Positions 35,226-44,575 of a DNA stretch of 64,000 bases are shown here, piece after piece. Position numbers and translations under genes: made by a program. Source of the stretch: Sinorhizobium sp. 6-70 (GTDB lineage: Bacteria; Pseudomonadota; Alphaproteobacteria; Rhizobiales; Rhizobiaceae). The notes under the pieces were generated by a model. It was given only the letters and a program-made list of their open reading frames with translations, made no database searches and was not told where the DNA came from. The stretch lies in contig NZ_JASKLS010000003.1 in the NCBI RefSeq assembly GCF_030124375.1, positions 168,052-232,051 on the forward strand, in the 5' to 3' direction. Within the stretch, counting starts at the first letter, position 1. Each line of letters opens with the position of its first letter.

Positions 35226-36206
35226 ATGGATAAGTACGACGTCACGCTGGAACGCATGCGCACCTTCGTCCGGGTGGCCGAGCGTGGGAGCCTGTCGGCT
35301 GTTGCGCGCGAGTTCGGAGTGGGCCAGTCGACGGTCACGCGCCATCTCAGGGAACTCGAGGAGGCGGTCGGCGTGCCTCTCATCAGCAGGACGACGCGGC
35401 GCGTCACCATGACCGATGAAGGCAGCCGCTATTACGCCAACTGCGTTCAAGTCCTTCGCCTCGTCGAGCAGGCCACGGACGAGGCGCGCGGCACGCGTGG
35501 CGCTCCAGCCGGCACTATCCGTCTATCCTGTACGGCGGCCTTCGGCGTCATGCATGTCAGCCGGTTGATTTTCGTTTTCCAGGATCGCTATCCCGATATC
35601 GGGGTGGACCTCAGCCTCACCGACGAGCGGATCGACCTCGTGCGCGAGGGGTTCGATATCGCGCTTCGCCTGGGCCCGCTTGCGGACAGCTCCATGAAAC
35701 TCAGAGCGCTCGGCCAGTCCCGGCGCCTGCTGGTGGCGGCGCCGGGCTATCTTGCGGCGCGGGGTGTGCCGGCTGTGCCGCAGGACCTGTCTGGCCATGA
35801 GGCTATCCGGATGTCGAACGTGGCGGGAAGCGACACCCTCACCCTGCATGGGCCGGGCGGAGGGTCCCATGCCGTGCCCTTCGGGGGACGGCTCCGGGTC
35901 GATCACGGCCTTGCAGCGCGCGAAGCTCTCGTCGCCGGGCGCGGCATTGCGCCCGCGCATCAATGGCTGGTTGACGACCTCCTGGCGACCGGACGGCTGA
36001 CGGCGATCTTGGCCGACTATTCGCTTCCGTCCGTTCCGTTGAGCATGCTGATCGTTCCGGAACGGGCGGGCATTGCGCGGGTGCGGCTGCTGGTCGACTT
36101 TCTCGTCGAGCAAATCGGCCTCGTCCCGGGGATCGAAAAGCCGCGGCCCAAGCACGGCTCCCGGCTCGAAGAACCGGCCGCTGGAGGTGACCTCCGGGAG
36201 AACTAG
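35226..36206 (+). CDS. LysR family transcriptional regulator
   Basis: 326 residues. N-terminal HTH: RMRTFVRVAERGSLSAVARE, then GVGQSTVTRHLRELEEAVGV, and PLISRTTRRVTMTDEG. The C-terminal LysR substrate domain contains GTIRLSCTAAFGVMHVSRL and DIALRLGPLADSSMKLR. It lies divergent from the quinone reductase and probably activates or represses it in response to an electrophile; no effector can be named. It ends 79 bp before the convergent RTX gene. Confidence 0.92.
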   Translation: MDKYDVTLERMRTFVRVAERGSLSAVAREFGVGQSTVTRHLRELEEAVGVPLISRTTRRVTMTDEGSRYYANCVQVLRLVEQATDEARGTRGAPAGTIRLSCTAAFGVMHVSRLIFVFQDRYPDIGVDLSLTDERIDLVREGFDIALRLGPLADSSMKLRALGQSRRLLVAAPGYLAARGVPAVPQDLSGHEAIRMSNVAGSDTLTLHGPGGGSHAVPFGGRLRVDHGLAAREALVAGRGIAPAHQWLVDDLLATGRLTAILADYSLPSVPLSMLIVPERAGIARVRLLVDFLVEQIGLVPGIEKPRPKHGSRLEEPAAGGDLREN

Positions 36207-36222
36207 CCTGGAAACGACGAAA

Positions 36223-36250
36223 CGCCCGCCCCGCTGTCGCGGGACGGGCG
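36223..36250. terminator. Bidirectional hairpin between LysR and RTX genes
   Basis: CGCCCGCCCCGC (36223-36234) and GCGGGACGGGCG (36239-36250) form a 12-bp stem with a TGTC loop and one mismatch. The genes converge here. T-runs on either side are short, so efficiency is uncertain. Confidence 0.55.
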
Positions 36251-36284
36251 CATCCAGGTGACGCTCTACCCTAGAGGCCCCACT

Positions 36285-39200
36285 TTAGAGGAAGGAGAAG
36301 TCGCTCGTCGAGAGAGCCTTGACGTTCTGCAGGATCGCAACCAGTTCCAGGTCCGCTGTCGCGGCATTGCCGTCGGCATCGTACCAGAGGCGGCCATTGT
36401 CGGTCTCGAACAGGAACGTGCCCTTGCTGCTTGCCGCGACCGGGTCCGCGCCGGTGACCAGCGTCACCGCCGTGTCGCCGGCGGCGATGCCAAAGGCGGC
36501 GCGATCGATGATGAGCTTGTCCTGGCCACGGACGAAGTCGGTGATGACGTCGCCTTCACCGTCGCGTCCTTCGCGGTCGAAGACGAACCTGTCGTTGCCG
36601 GCTCCGCCGGTCAGCCAGTCGTCCCCTGCGCCCCCGACCAGGGTGTCGTTGCCGTCGCGGCCATCGAGGATATCGTCGGCGCCCTTGCCATAGAGCGTGT
36701 TGGCGGTCGCATCACCGCGAATTTCGTCATCGGCTGCGCTGCCGATGATGGTCTCGAAATTCTTGACGGTGAGACCGAGCGCCAGCCCCTTGTTCTTGGC
36801 CTGGGTCTGCAGATCGAGTACGACTGACGTCGCTCCCGCCGCAAAGCTCAGCGTATCGATACCGACGCCGCCATCGAAGAGGTCCTTACCGGAATGAACG
36901 GTGCGGGTGAGAACGTCGTTCCCGGCATCGCCGAAGAGCTGGTCGTCGCCGGCGCCGTCGCGGAGCGTGTCATTGCCGTTGCCGCCCCTTAGGACATCGT
37001 TGCCGGCCATGCCGTCGAGGATGTCGTTGAGGGTTCCGCCCGTAACCGTGTCCTTGCCCTTGCTGCCGACATAGTCCAGCGCTTCGAAGGCGTTGAAGGA
37101 TGTCACCGTGTCGACATTGACCGTGCCGGTCGAGAAGTTGAAGGCGATATCCTTCGTCTGCTCGGAGACGTTCAGCCTGATCACGTCCGTGCCCGTGCCG
37201 CCGTCGGAGCGATCGCCGATGCCGGCATAGACCTTGTCGTTGCCATCCTCGGCGTAGATCACATCCCTGCCGCCGGTGGTGGTCGCCGTGTCACCATAGA
37301 TGGTGTCGTTGCCCGTTCCAGCACGGATCGTGTCGTTGCCCGCATCGCCGGACAGGAGATCGTTGCCCGCCCCGGCGCTGAGACTGTCGTGACCGGCGCC
37401 GCCGCGCAGATCGTCGTTGAGGCTGCCACCAGCGAAGACGTCGTTGCCCGTCCCGCCGACGAGCGCGACCCGCTCGACGTTTTTCACCGTGACCGGAGCA
37501 TTCGTCGCTGTCACCGATGCAGCAAGCTTGAAGGTGATGCCCTGCGTATACTTGCTGAAATTGATGGAGGCGAAGTCGGTACCCGTTCCACCGTCAACGA
37601 CCAGCGTGCCGGTCGAGGCGGTGCGCGTGAAGCTGTCGTTGCCGGTTCCGAGATTGACCGTGTTGTAGCTGGCCGCTCCCGTGGCGCTGTCGCCGACGCT
37701 GACCACGTCGTTGCCGTCGCCGGCAGTGATCGAGTTCTTGCCACCAAAATCGCGGATGACATCGTTTCCTGCGCCCGAGTTGAGGGTGTCGCTTCCCTCT
37801 CCGCCATCGAGCGTGTCGTTGCCGTTGGTGCCGATCAGCGTGTCATTGCCGCCGTAACCGTAGAAGGCGACGCTGAGCGCGGAGCCGACGGACTTCACCA
37901 CGTCATTACCGGAGCCGAACTCGACGCGGTAATGCTCGAAGTTCTTGAGGCTCGTACCGTCGGAGAGCGTCGCCGTGGCACCGGTCGCAGAGAACGTCTG
38001 CGCGGTTGTCAGCGAGCGACGGTCGACCGCGACCGTGTCTGTGCCCGTGCCGCCGTCGCCCTTGTCGGCGCCGCCGTCGCCCAAGGTGACGGAGTCGTTG
38101 CCGATGCCGCCGTTGACGGTGTCGCGGCCAATTCCGGCGAGGAGCGTGTCGTTGCCGGCACCGCCGTCGACGTAGTCGTCACCGGCCGCGGCGTCGACAT
38201 AGTCATTGCCGCTGCCAGTCACGACCTTGTTGATGCCCGAGCCGCTCGCGTAGATCGAGTAGTGCTCGACACCCTTGAACGTCGTGCCGCCGGCGAGAGT
38301 ATTGATTTCGGTGGCTGCCTTCGCGGTGAAGTTTCCGGAGAAGTTGCGGACCACCAGCCGGTCGCTGCCGCTTACGTCGGTGATCGTGTCTTTGCCTTGG
38401 CCGTAGGTGTAGTTGAGAGTGTCGTCGCCGGCGCCGCCCTCAAGCTTGTCGTCACCGATACCGCCGTCGAGCGAGTCATTGCCGGCGTCGCCTGCCAGGT
38501 TGTCGATACCGGCACCACCGGAAACGACATCACTATCGTTGCCGCCGGAAAGCACGTCGTTGCCGGCATCTCCCGAGAGCCAGTCTGCGCCGTCGCCGCC
38601 ATAGACCTTGTCGTCGCCGTCACCACCACTCAGGTAGTCGCTCCCGGCGTCACCGTACAGGGTGTCAATGCCGGCGTCGCCGTTCAGGAAGTCAAAGCCG
38701 TAGCCGCCGCTGAGCGTATCGTTGCCGTCTCCGCCCTGGAGCAAGTCATGACCGCGTCCGCCCGAAAGCCGGTCGTGTCCGAGTCCCCCGGTCAGCATGT
38801 CTGAGTAGTTACCGCCGGTAACGACATCATCGAAGGCCGTTCCGGTGATGCTGAACGCCTCGACGTTGGTCGTCTGGATGCCTCCGATCAGCGTTTGCGG
38901 TGCGATCCAATCCTTGATCGCGATGTTAAGCTTTGCGCCGTGTTCCGAGTAATCGAGCATGACCATGTCGGTGCCGGAGCCACCATCGACCACATCGCCG
39001 GAGACTTCGCTGAGCTCAAAGGCGGTGATCGTATCCCGACCACTGCCGCCGTTGAGCTTGTCCTGTCCGGCCCCGCCGCTCAGCATGTCGCTTCCGCTGT
39101 TGCCGTTCAGCGTGTCGTTGCCGTCGCCGCCCATGAGGCTGTCGCCCTGGAACGAGCCGCTGACGGTGTCGTTGCCCTCGTCGGCACTCACCGTATCGCT

Positions 39201-39311
39201 GCCCATGCCGCCGTTGACGATGTCGTCGCCGGCAAGCGCCGCGATGAAATCATTCTCAAGATCGCTGCCGGTCAAAACGTCCTTGCCGACAGTTCCGAAG
39301 ATATTCGCCAT
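36285..39311 (-). CDS. Large RTX (hemolysin-type calcium-binding) secreted protein
   Basis: 1008 residues from the ATG at 39311 (MANIFGTVGKDVLTG), preceded by AGGAACAAGGAAAGACAT. Almost the whole protein is made of GGxGxDxLx nonapeptide repeats in blocks separated by non-repeat strands such as FKGVEHYSIYASGSG. No N-terminal catalytic domain or signal peptide is seen. The last 100 residues, with NDRFVFDREGRDGEGDVITD and an acidic/hydrophobic end STSDFSFL, match the uncleaved C-terminal signal for type I export. The exporter genes at 22529-25611 are the likely route. It may act as a calcium-folded surface, adhesion or matrix protein. Confidence 0.92.
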   Translation of the reverse strand: MANIFGTVGKDVLTGSDLENDFIAALAGDDIVNGGMGSDTVSADEGNDTVSGSFQGDSLMGGDGNDTLNGNSGSDMLSGGAGQDKLNGGSGRDTITAFELSEVSGDVVDGGSGTDMVMLDYSEHGAKLNIAIKDWIAPQTLIGGIQTTNVEAFSITGTAFDDVVTGGNYSDMLTGGLGHDRLSGGRGHDLLQGGDGNDTLSGGYGFDFLNGDAGIDTLYGDAGSDYLSGGDGDDKVYGGDGADWLSGDAGNDVLSGGNDSDVVSGGAGIDNLAGDAGNDSLDGGIGDDKLEGGAGDDTLNYTYGQGKDTITDVSGSDRLVVRNFSGNFTAKAATEINTLAGGTTFKGVEHYSIYASGSGINKVVTGSGNDYVDAAAGDDYVDGGAGNDTLLAGIGRDTVNGGIGNDSVTLGDGGADKGDGGTGTDTVAVDRRSLTTAQTFSATGATATLSDGTSLKNFEHYRVEFGSGNDVVKSVGSALSVAFYGYGGNDTLIGTNGNDTLDGGEGSDTLNSGAGNDVIRDFGGKNSITAGDGNDVVSVGDSATGAASYNTVNLGTGNDSFTRTASTGTLVVDGGTGTDFASINFSKYTQGITFKLAASVTATNAPVTVKNVERVALVGGTGNDVFAGGSLNDDLRGGAGHDSLSAGAGNDLLSGDAGNDTIRAGTGNDTIYGDTATTTGGRDVIYAEDGNDKVYAGIGDRSDGGTGTDVIRLNVSEQTKDIAFNFSTGTVNVDTVTSFNAFEALDYVGSKGKDTVTGGTLNDILDGMAGNDVLRGGNGNDTLRDGAGDDQLFGDAGNDVLTRTVHSGKDLFDGGVGIDTLSFAAGATSVVLDLQTQAKNKGLALGLTVKNFETIIGSAADDEIRGDATANTLYGKGADDILDGRDGNDTLVGGAGDDWLTGGAGNDRFVFDREGRDGEGDVITDFVRGQDKLIIDRAAFGIAAGDTAVTLVTGADPVAASSKGTFLFETDNGRLWYDADGNAATADLELVAILQNVKALSTSDFSFL

Positions 39312-39674
39312 ATGTCTTTCCTTGTTCCTGTGCATCGGGACATGCGTCGCTGTTCGCAGAGGCGGCTGCCTCGGCGTGGTGATGGATGGTTTTTTGGAAG
39401 AGGCGCCCATGACGGGCGGTCGCTCATCGTCGCGAGCGACAAGGCATCGAATAGACTAGATGCGATGCCGTTTCATGGAGTGTCTCCCCAGCCTAACCCC
39501 TCGCAAGTCACGCGGTATTGCGTGACCTGAAGAACGTTCCCTGCCGTTCTTGCTGCCATATATTGACGAGTCCGAGAACGTTTTGTGTTTCCGCGGGAAC
39601 AGACCAAACGGGTAGATTCCCGGATCCATACGCAGATCTATGGTTGCAGAGAAAGGCGCCCGGATGACGACGGA
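39312..39674. other. Intergenic region before the RTX gene, 363 bp
   Basis: Contains the promoter and leader of the RTX gene (leftward) and the end of the GntR gene. An AAGAACG/CGTTCTT inverted repeat (about 39532-39551) and a near-palindrome GTTTCCGCGGGAAC (39587-39600) are possible regulatory sites. No gene seen. Confidence 0.4.
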
Positions 39675-40448
39675 TCACAGCCTTCTGTGGGACTGGGTCA
39701 ACGACAGCGGATAGCGGGTCGGATGGTAGGCAGCGGCGCTCACGTTGACCGTGCGGTTGTGCGTGTCGTAGGCGATCTGGTCCAGCGTCAGAACCGCAGC
39801 AGGTGCGTCGAGTTGGAGCAATGACGCCTCCGTGTCGGTGGCGAGCCGGGCGCTCAAGGTCGATTGGCCGCGCGACGGAATGATTCCATAGCGGTTCTCG
39901 AACTCCGCATAGAGCGACCGATTCTCGACCGTCCAGTCGATGTCGAGGATGCCGGGCGCGAGCGACGCGGAAAACCAGTCCCGCTGGATGACGACCGGCA
40001 CGTCATCGAGGAGGCGCAACCTCTCCAGGAAAACGACGTCTGCGCCGGTCGGCAGGGACAGCGGCCGCGCCACCTCGGCGTCAGCACGGATGATCTTGCC
40101 GGCGAGCAGCCGCATCCCGGGCTTGAGATTGTTCGCATAGGCCGTCTGGGTGAAACTGCGCACGATCTCGAGCTCATAGATCGGCTTTGGTTCGGTGACA
40201 TAGATGCCCTTGCCGGGCCGTGTCTGCAGATAGCCGAGGTTCTCGAGTTCCTTGACCGCCTGGCGCACCGTAATGCGGCTGACGCCATAGGCTGCGACCA
40301 GTTCCCGCTCTGACGGAAGCTTGTCGTTGACCGCAAGTTCCCGCCTTTCGATCATGCCTTTGAGCAGGTTTCGCAATTGCACGTAGAGCGCATCCGGGTG
40401 GTTGCGATCGATGGGATTTTCGTCCGGAAGATTTGCGTGTCGTGCCAT
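39675..40448 (-). CDS. GntR family regulator, HutC/UTRA subfamily
   Basis: 257 residues. The winged HTH is at about residues 20-85: LYVQLRNLLKGMIERRELAV, KLPSERELVAAYGVSRITVR and QAVKELENLGYLQTRPGKG. A UTRA ligand domain follows, with VVFLERLRLLDDVPVVIQRD and YHPTRYPLSL at the end. Divergent from the GH4-PfkB-ABC operon; a palindrome placed within that operon's promoter is the likely binding site. The inducer is probably a sugar or sugar phosphate from that pathway. Confidence 0.92.
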   Translation of the reverse strand: MARHANLPDENPIDRNHPDALYVQLRNLLKGMIERRELAVNDKLPSERELVAAYGVSRITVRQAVKELENLGYLQTRPGKGIYVTEPKPIYELEIVRSFTQTAYANNLKPGMRLLAGKIIRADAEVARPLSLPTGADVVFLERLRLLDDVPVVIQRDWFSASLAPGILDIDWTVENRSLYAEFENRYGIIPSRGQSTLSARLATDTEASLLQLDAPAAVLTLDQIAYDTHNRTVNVSAAAYHPTRYPLSLTQSHRRL

Positions 40449-40606
40449 GTGCCGTTCGTTTCAGCCGCCAGTTGCCGGATGCCCCTCTGCATTGCACCTG
40501 ACAAGATTGAAGACAAGAGCCGGGTGAGATTCCATCCAACCTTGCTTCCCCGCATACCGGTGTCGAACCACCTGGTGGATTGCTGGAAAAGCGTCTGCAG
40601 ATCGAA

Positions 40607-40635
40607 TTGACATAACTGGTTATATCCAGTAGCGA
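40607..40635 (+). promoter_or_regulatory. Promoter of GH4/ABC operon with operator between -35 and -10
   Basis: TTGACA (40607-40612) and TAGCGA (40630-40635) are 17 bp apart. ACTGGTTATATCCAGT (40615-40630) is a perfect inverted repeat, ACTGG-N6-CCAGT, filling the spacer. Repressor binding there would block RNA polymerase. The HutC-type GntR protein encoded divergently is the obvious candidate. Confidence 0.68.
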
Positions 40636-40663
40636 TATCACAATCGGAACGGCGGAGTAAAGA

Positions 40664-42049
40664 ATGAAACTGACCTTGATTGGCGGCGGCGGCGTCCGGG
40701 CACCCCTGTTTGTCGGATCCGCCCTGCGGCGCGCGGAGCGAAGCGGTCTGACCGAGATCTGCTTGCAGGACATCAATGAGCAGAAGCTCGATCTGTTCGG
40801 GCGGATCAGCCAGGAGCTGGCCCGGCGCATGCAATCCCCGGTCAGGATCACGATGTCTGCCGATGCCGAGCGGGCGCTGGAAGGGGCAAGCTACGTCGTC
40901 ACCACGGTCCGGCCCGGCAATGAAGAGGGTCGCGTCAAGGACGAACGCATCGCGCTTGCCCATGGCGTGCTAGGTCAGGAGACCACCGGTCCGGGCGGCT
41001 TTGCGATGGCGCTCCGCAGCATTCCGGTGATCCTCAAATACGCGGAAATCCTGAAGAAGGTCAGCCCCGACGCCTGGCTGTTCAACTTCACCAACCCGGC
41101 GGGCCTCGTCGCGCAGGCTCTGCAGAACGAAGGCTATCACCGCACGGTCGGCATTTGCGATGGTGCTAACGGTGCGCAGGAAGCCTTGGCGCGCTGGTAC
41201 AAGGTGCCGCAGAATGACGTGCACGCCGAGGTCTATGGCCTCAACCACCTCTCCTTCACGAGGAGTGCAAAGATCGACGGCAAGGAAGTGCTCCAGCCGC
41301 TGCTTGACGACGACGCCTTTATCCGCGCGACGTCGCAGCGGATGTTCGACAGCAAGCTGATCCGCCACCAGCGCAACTGGATCAACGAATATCTCTATTA
41401 CTACTACTATGCGGAAAGGGCCGTCGAGGCGCTCAAGTCGGACGAGCGCACGCGTGGTGAAGAGGTCAAGGACCTGAACGCGGCATTGATCGCCAAGCTC
41501 GGCACGATCAATCTCGATACTGACGCCGAGGGAGCACTTGCGGCCTACTATGCCTATGAGCGGCGACGCAACGCGACCTACATGCATTACGCGCTTGCCG
41601 ATGCGCCGAGCATGGAAGAGGCCGACAAGTTCGTCGAAAGCATTGCGGCCGGAGAGACCGGCGAAGAGGGTGAAGGCTACGCCGGCGTCGCGCTCAACCT
41701 CGTCGATGCGCTGCAGACCGGAAAGCCCTGCTATACGGGCCTCAATGTCCGCAACGAGGGCGCGATCGACGGCCTGCGTGCCGACGATGTCGTGGAAGTG
41801 AGTTGCGTGGTCGACAAGAGCGGTATCGGACCGCTCAAGGTGGGCGCCATGCCCGAAGCTCAGGCGCAGCTCGTCCAGAACGTCAAGCGCTATGAGCGGT
41901 TGGCCGTCCGCGCGATCAAGGAGCGGAGCCGCGAACTCGCCGTCGAGGCGCTGATGGCGCATCCGCTCGTGCTCTCCTATTCGCGTGCGGTGCCACTGGT
42001 TGACGAATATCTCGCGGCGCATGCGCAATATGCAGGTGACTGGTCGTGA
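40664..42049 (+). CDS. Glycoside hydrolase family 4 enzyme (6-phospho-glucosidase/alpha-glucosidase type)
   Basis: 461 residues. GH4 enzymes use NAD and a divalent metal and work by oxidation-elimination. The Rossmann start is KLTLIGGGGVRAPLFV; FNFTNPAGLVAQAL holds the NP motif, GICDGANG the metal/substrate Cys-Asp region (many members have Cys-Asn), and GLNHLSFTR the conserved NH. The gene overlaps the PfkB kinase by 4 bases. Because the adjacent importer is an ABC type, the substrate enters unphosphorylated, so either the PfkB enzyme acts first or this enzyme hydrolyses free glycosides. Confidence 0.88.
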   Translation: MKLTLIGGGGVRAPLFVGSALRRAERSGLTEICLQDINEQKLDLFGRISQELARRMQSPVRITMSADAERALEGASYVVTTVRPGNEEGRVKDERIALAHGVLGQETTGPGGFAMALRSIPVILKYAEILKKVSPDAWLFNFTNPAGLVAQALQNEGYHRTVGICDGANGAQEALARWYKVPQNDVHAEVYGLNHLSFTRSAKIDGKEVLQPLLDDDAFIRATSQRMFDSKLIRHQRNWINEYLYYYYYAERAVEALKSDERTRGEEVKDLNAALIAKLGTINLDTDAEGALAAYYAYERRRNATYMHYALADAPSMEEADKFVESIAAGETGEEGEGYAGVALNLVDALQTGKPCYTGLNVRNEGAIDGLRADDVVEVSCVVDKSGIGPLKVGAMPEAQAQLVQNVKRYERLAVRAIKERSRELAVEALMAHPLVLSYSRAVPLVDEYLAAHAQYAGDWS

Positions 42050-42972
42050 GCGAGACGCTTGGCTCCCGTTACGACGTGATGGTCGTCGGAGAGTACTACT
42101 TCGACCTGATCTTCCGCGGTCTCCCGGATGTGCCGAAGATCGGTGCCGATCTTTGGGCCGAAGAGTTCGAATGGGTACCGGGTGCTGCCTATTCGACGGC
42201 GCTGGCGCTCGCCCGGCTTGGAACGAAGGCGGGGTGGTGGTGCACCTTCGGCAACGACATCTTCAGCCGCATGATCATCGATGAAGCGCGGCGGGAAAAC
42301 ATCGATGATGGGCTCTTCATCCATCTGGACAAGCCGTTGCGCCGGGTGAGCGCGGCATTCTCGTTCGCTCATGACCGCGGCTTCATCAGCTATGCCGAGC
42401 AGCCGGACCCGCTGCCGAAGCCGGAGGATCTCGATCGCATTCGGCCGCGCATCCTGCTGCTGCAGGGCTTCTCGCTCGACGAGGAGCGGCGCGCGCTCAT
42501 CCAGGCGGCGCGTGATCTCGGTATTATCGTCTGCTCCGACTTGCAGCATGTTGACTACAAGCTCTCGACGCCCGGCATCGAAGACATGCTGAGGCTGATA
42601 GACGTCTTCCTGCCGAATTCCTCCGAGGCGAAGGCATTGACCGGCGTGGATGACGCCGAACGTGCGCTCGCCTCGATCGCCCGTTTCTGCCCGACTGTCG
42701 TCGTCAAATGCGGCGCGGACGGCGCCATCGCCTCTTCGAAGGGAGAGGTCTGCCGCGTGCCGGCGCTCGCCGTCGACGTGTTCGACACGACCGGTGCCGG
42801 CGACTGCTTCAATGCCGGCTTCGTCCACGGCTTGCTCAACGAGCCGGACTTGCGCGGCGCAATCGAAATCGCCGTCATCTGCGGTTCGCTCGCGGTGACC
42901 GGCTATGGCGGCCGCAATCTGCCTTTTGAAAAACATCTTAAGAAATATCGGCGGCGGGAGGCCGCGATATAG
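42046..42972 (+). CDS. PfkB family carbohydrate kinase
   Basis: 308 residues. Ribokinase-like fold: VVGEYYFDLIFRGLP at the N-terminus, VPGAAYSTALALARLG (substrate region), NSSEAKALTG, VVKCGADGA and the C-terminal DTTGAGDCFNAGFVHG with the catalytic Asp in GAGD. ATP phosphorylates a sugar hydroxyl. GTGA overlap with the GH4 gene shows coupled translation. Second gene of the operon, 33 bp before the binding-protein gene. Substrate unknown. Confidence 0.92.
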   Translation: MSETLGSRYDVMVVGEYYFDLIFRGLPDVPKIGADLWAEEFEWVPGAAYSTALALARLGTKAGWWCTFGNDIFSRMIIDEARRENIDDGLFIHLDKPLRRVSAAFSFAHDRGFISYAEQPDPLPKPEDLDRIRPRILLLQGFSLDEERRALIQAARDLGIIVCSDLQHVDYKLSTPGIEDMLRLIDVFLPNSSEAKALTGVDDAERALASIARFCPTVVVKCGADGAIASSKGEVCRVPALAVDVFDTTGAGDCFNAGFVHGLLNEPDLRGAIEIAVICGSLAVTGYGGRNLPFEKHLKKYRRREAAI

Positions 42973-43005
42973 CGACGTTCACAAGAGAACGAATGAGGGA
43001 ACGAC

Positions 43006-44271
43006 ATGAAACACAAACTGAAAATGCTGGCAGGCATGGCCGTGGTGGCCTTCGCATCGGCGCTCCCGGCAAAAGCCGAAACGGTCTCGATGTTCTGCTC
43101 CGCGACCGACTACGAATTGTGTGAAAAGGCCGTCGCGAAGTGGTCGGAGAAAACCGGCAACGAGGTGAAGCTCAACCGGATGCCGCAGAACCTCGACGAT
43201 GCGATCCCGATCTACCAGCAGCTCTTCGCGGCCCAATCGTCGGACATCGACGTGCTCTATATCGACGTCATCTGGCTCGGCATGTTCAAGGATCATCTGC
43301 TCGATGTCACGTCGAAGATCCCGGAGGACGAGGTGAAGGCGCATTTCGCCTCCGCCACGGATGCCGCGCGCCTCGACGGCAAGCTTCTGGCGATGCCCTT
43401 CTATATCGACACCGGGCTGATGTTCTATCGCAAGGACCTGCTCGAGAAATACGGCAAAGAGCCGCCGAAGACCTGGGATGAAATGACCGCGACCGCGAAG
43501 GAGATCCAGGACGCGGAGCGCAAGGCCGGAAACCCGGATATGTGGGGCTATGCCTGGCAGGGCCGCAGCTACGAGGGCCTGACCTGCGACGCGCTCGAAT
43601 GGATCGCCTCGGCCGGCGGCGGAACCATCATCTCCGACGATGGCGAGGTCACCATCAACAGCCCCGTGACAGAAGCGGCGCTGACCCGTGCGCGCGGCTG
43701 GATCGGCACGATTTCGCCCGAGGGCGTCCTCAACTACGACGAGGAAAATTCGCGCGCCCTCTTCGAAAGCGGCAATGCGGTGTTCCACCGCAACTGGCCC
43801 TATGTTTGGGGCACATCGCAGGCGGAAGGCGGCAAGCTTGTCGGCAAGGTCGGCGTCTCCGCCCTTCCGCTCGGAGCCGAGGGGCAGAAGTCAAGCGGCT
43901 CGCTCGGCACGGCCTATCTCGGGGTCTCGAAATATTCCGAGAAGCAGGAACTTGCGGCTGACCTCCTGCGCTACATGGTCGGCCTCGAGGACCAGAAGAT
44001 GCGCGCGATCGAAGGCGGCTACAACCCGACTGTCGCGGCGCTTTACGAAGACGCCGACGTGCTGGCGAAGATCCCCTTCCTCGGCATGGCAAAGACGGCC
44101 TTCGAGGAATCGGTCGCCCGTCCCTCCGCCGCCACCGGCAAGAACTACAACCGCATTTCCCGCACGTTCTACCGGGCTGTCCATGACATCATCTCCGGCA
44201 AGGACGATGTCGCCAAGGAACTTGCCGATCTCGAACGGCGGCTGCAGCGCGACGTGAAAGCCGGCGAATGA
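43006..44271 (+). CDS. CUT1 sugar ABC transporter substrate-binding protein
   Basis: 421 residues. Cleavable signal peptide MKHKLKMLAGMAVVAFASAL ending AKA-E. The mature protein, with TVSMFCSATDYELCEKAVAK and IDVLYIDVIWLGMF, DTGLMFYRKDLLEKYG and FLGMAKTAFEESVARPS, belongs to the MalE/ThuE-like family 1 group, possibly for a di- or oligoglucoside. It starts with GAGGGAACGAC upstream. A stable hairpin follows the stop, before the ATPase gene. Confidence 0.92.
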   Translation: MKHKLKMLAGMAVVAFASALPAKAETVSMFCSATDYELCEKAVAKWSEKTGNEVKLNRMPQNLDDAIPIYQQLFAAQSSDIDVLYIDVIWLGMFKDHLLDVTSKIPEDEVKAHFASATDAARLDGKLLAMPFYIDTGLMFYRKDLLEKYGKEPPKTWDEMTATAKEIQDAERKAGNPDMWGYAWQGRSYEGLTCDALEWIASAGGGTIISDDGEVTINSPVTEAALTRARGWIGTISPEGVLNYDEENSRALFESGNAVFHRNWPYVWGTSQAEGGKLVGKVGVSALPLGAEGQKSSGSLGTAYLGVSKYSEKQELAADLLRYMVGLEDQKMRAIEGGYNPTVAALYEDADVLAKIPFLGMAKTAFEESVARPSAATGKNYNRISRTFYRAVHDIISGKDDVAKELADLERRLQRDVKAGE

Positions 44272-44575
44272 ACAAAGCGGCACCTCCGGGGTATCTCGGA
44301 GGTGCCCTTTCGCAAATGTGCGGTTCGACGCGACGAGTTCCCGATGGTGAAGCCGACGAGGTGCCGACGCATGGGATAAGTGTCGGGCTCAGGACGATCC
44401 GCGAGGCGCGCAGGTGCAGGCCGCTTTTGAGCGGCGGCGGTAAGAAGGAAGCGCTGCAGCGCGTGGCGACGGCTGACGGATTCACGGCTGACTGGCCTGC
44501 GACCATCGTGCTCGAATGCAGCGACAGAGAAATCCTGGCCGACGGTGCCGCGGCGAGCCTTTGAAGGACAGCGTA
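44272..44575 (+). other. 304-bp intra-operon gap with hairpin
   Basis: GGCACCTCCG (44279-44288) pairs with CGGAGGTGCC (44297-44306), followed by CTTTCG, which is a hairpin without a full T-run. This lies between the binding-protein and ATPase genes and may stop part of the transcripts or stabilise the 5' message, giving excess binding protein. The remaining 260 bp have no recognised gene. Confidence 0.6.

Noticed and set aside
37389..38804. 471-codon plus-strand frame in the RTX region
   Set aside because: The reverse of GGxGNDT repeats gives a periodic valine/alanine-rich translation; the minus strand is the coding one.
36285..39311. Tandem DNA repeat array resembling CRISPR or minisatellite
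   Set aside because: The periodicity is the 9-residue RTX motif within one protein; no constant repeat/variable spacer structure.
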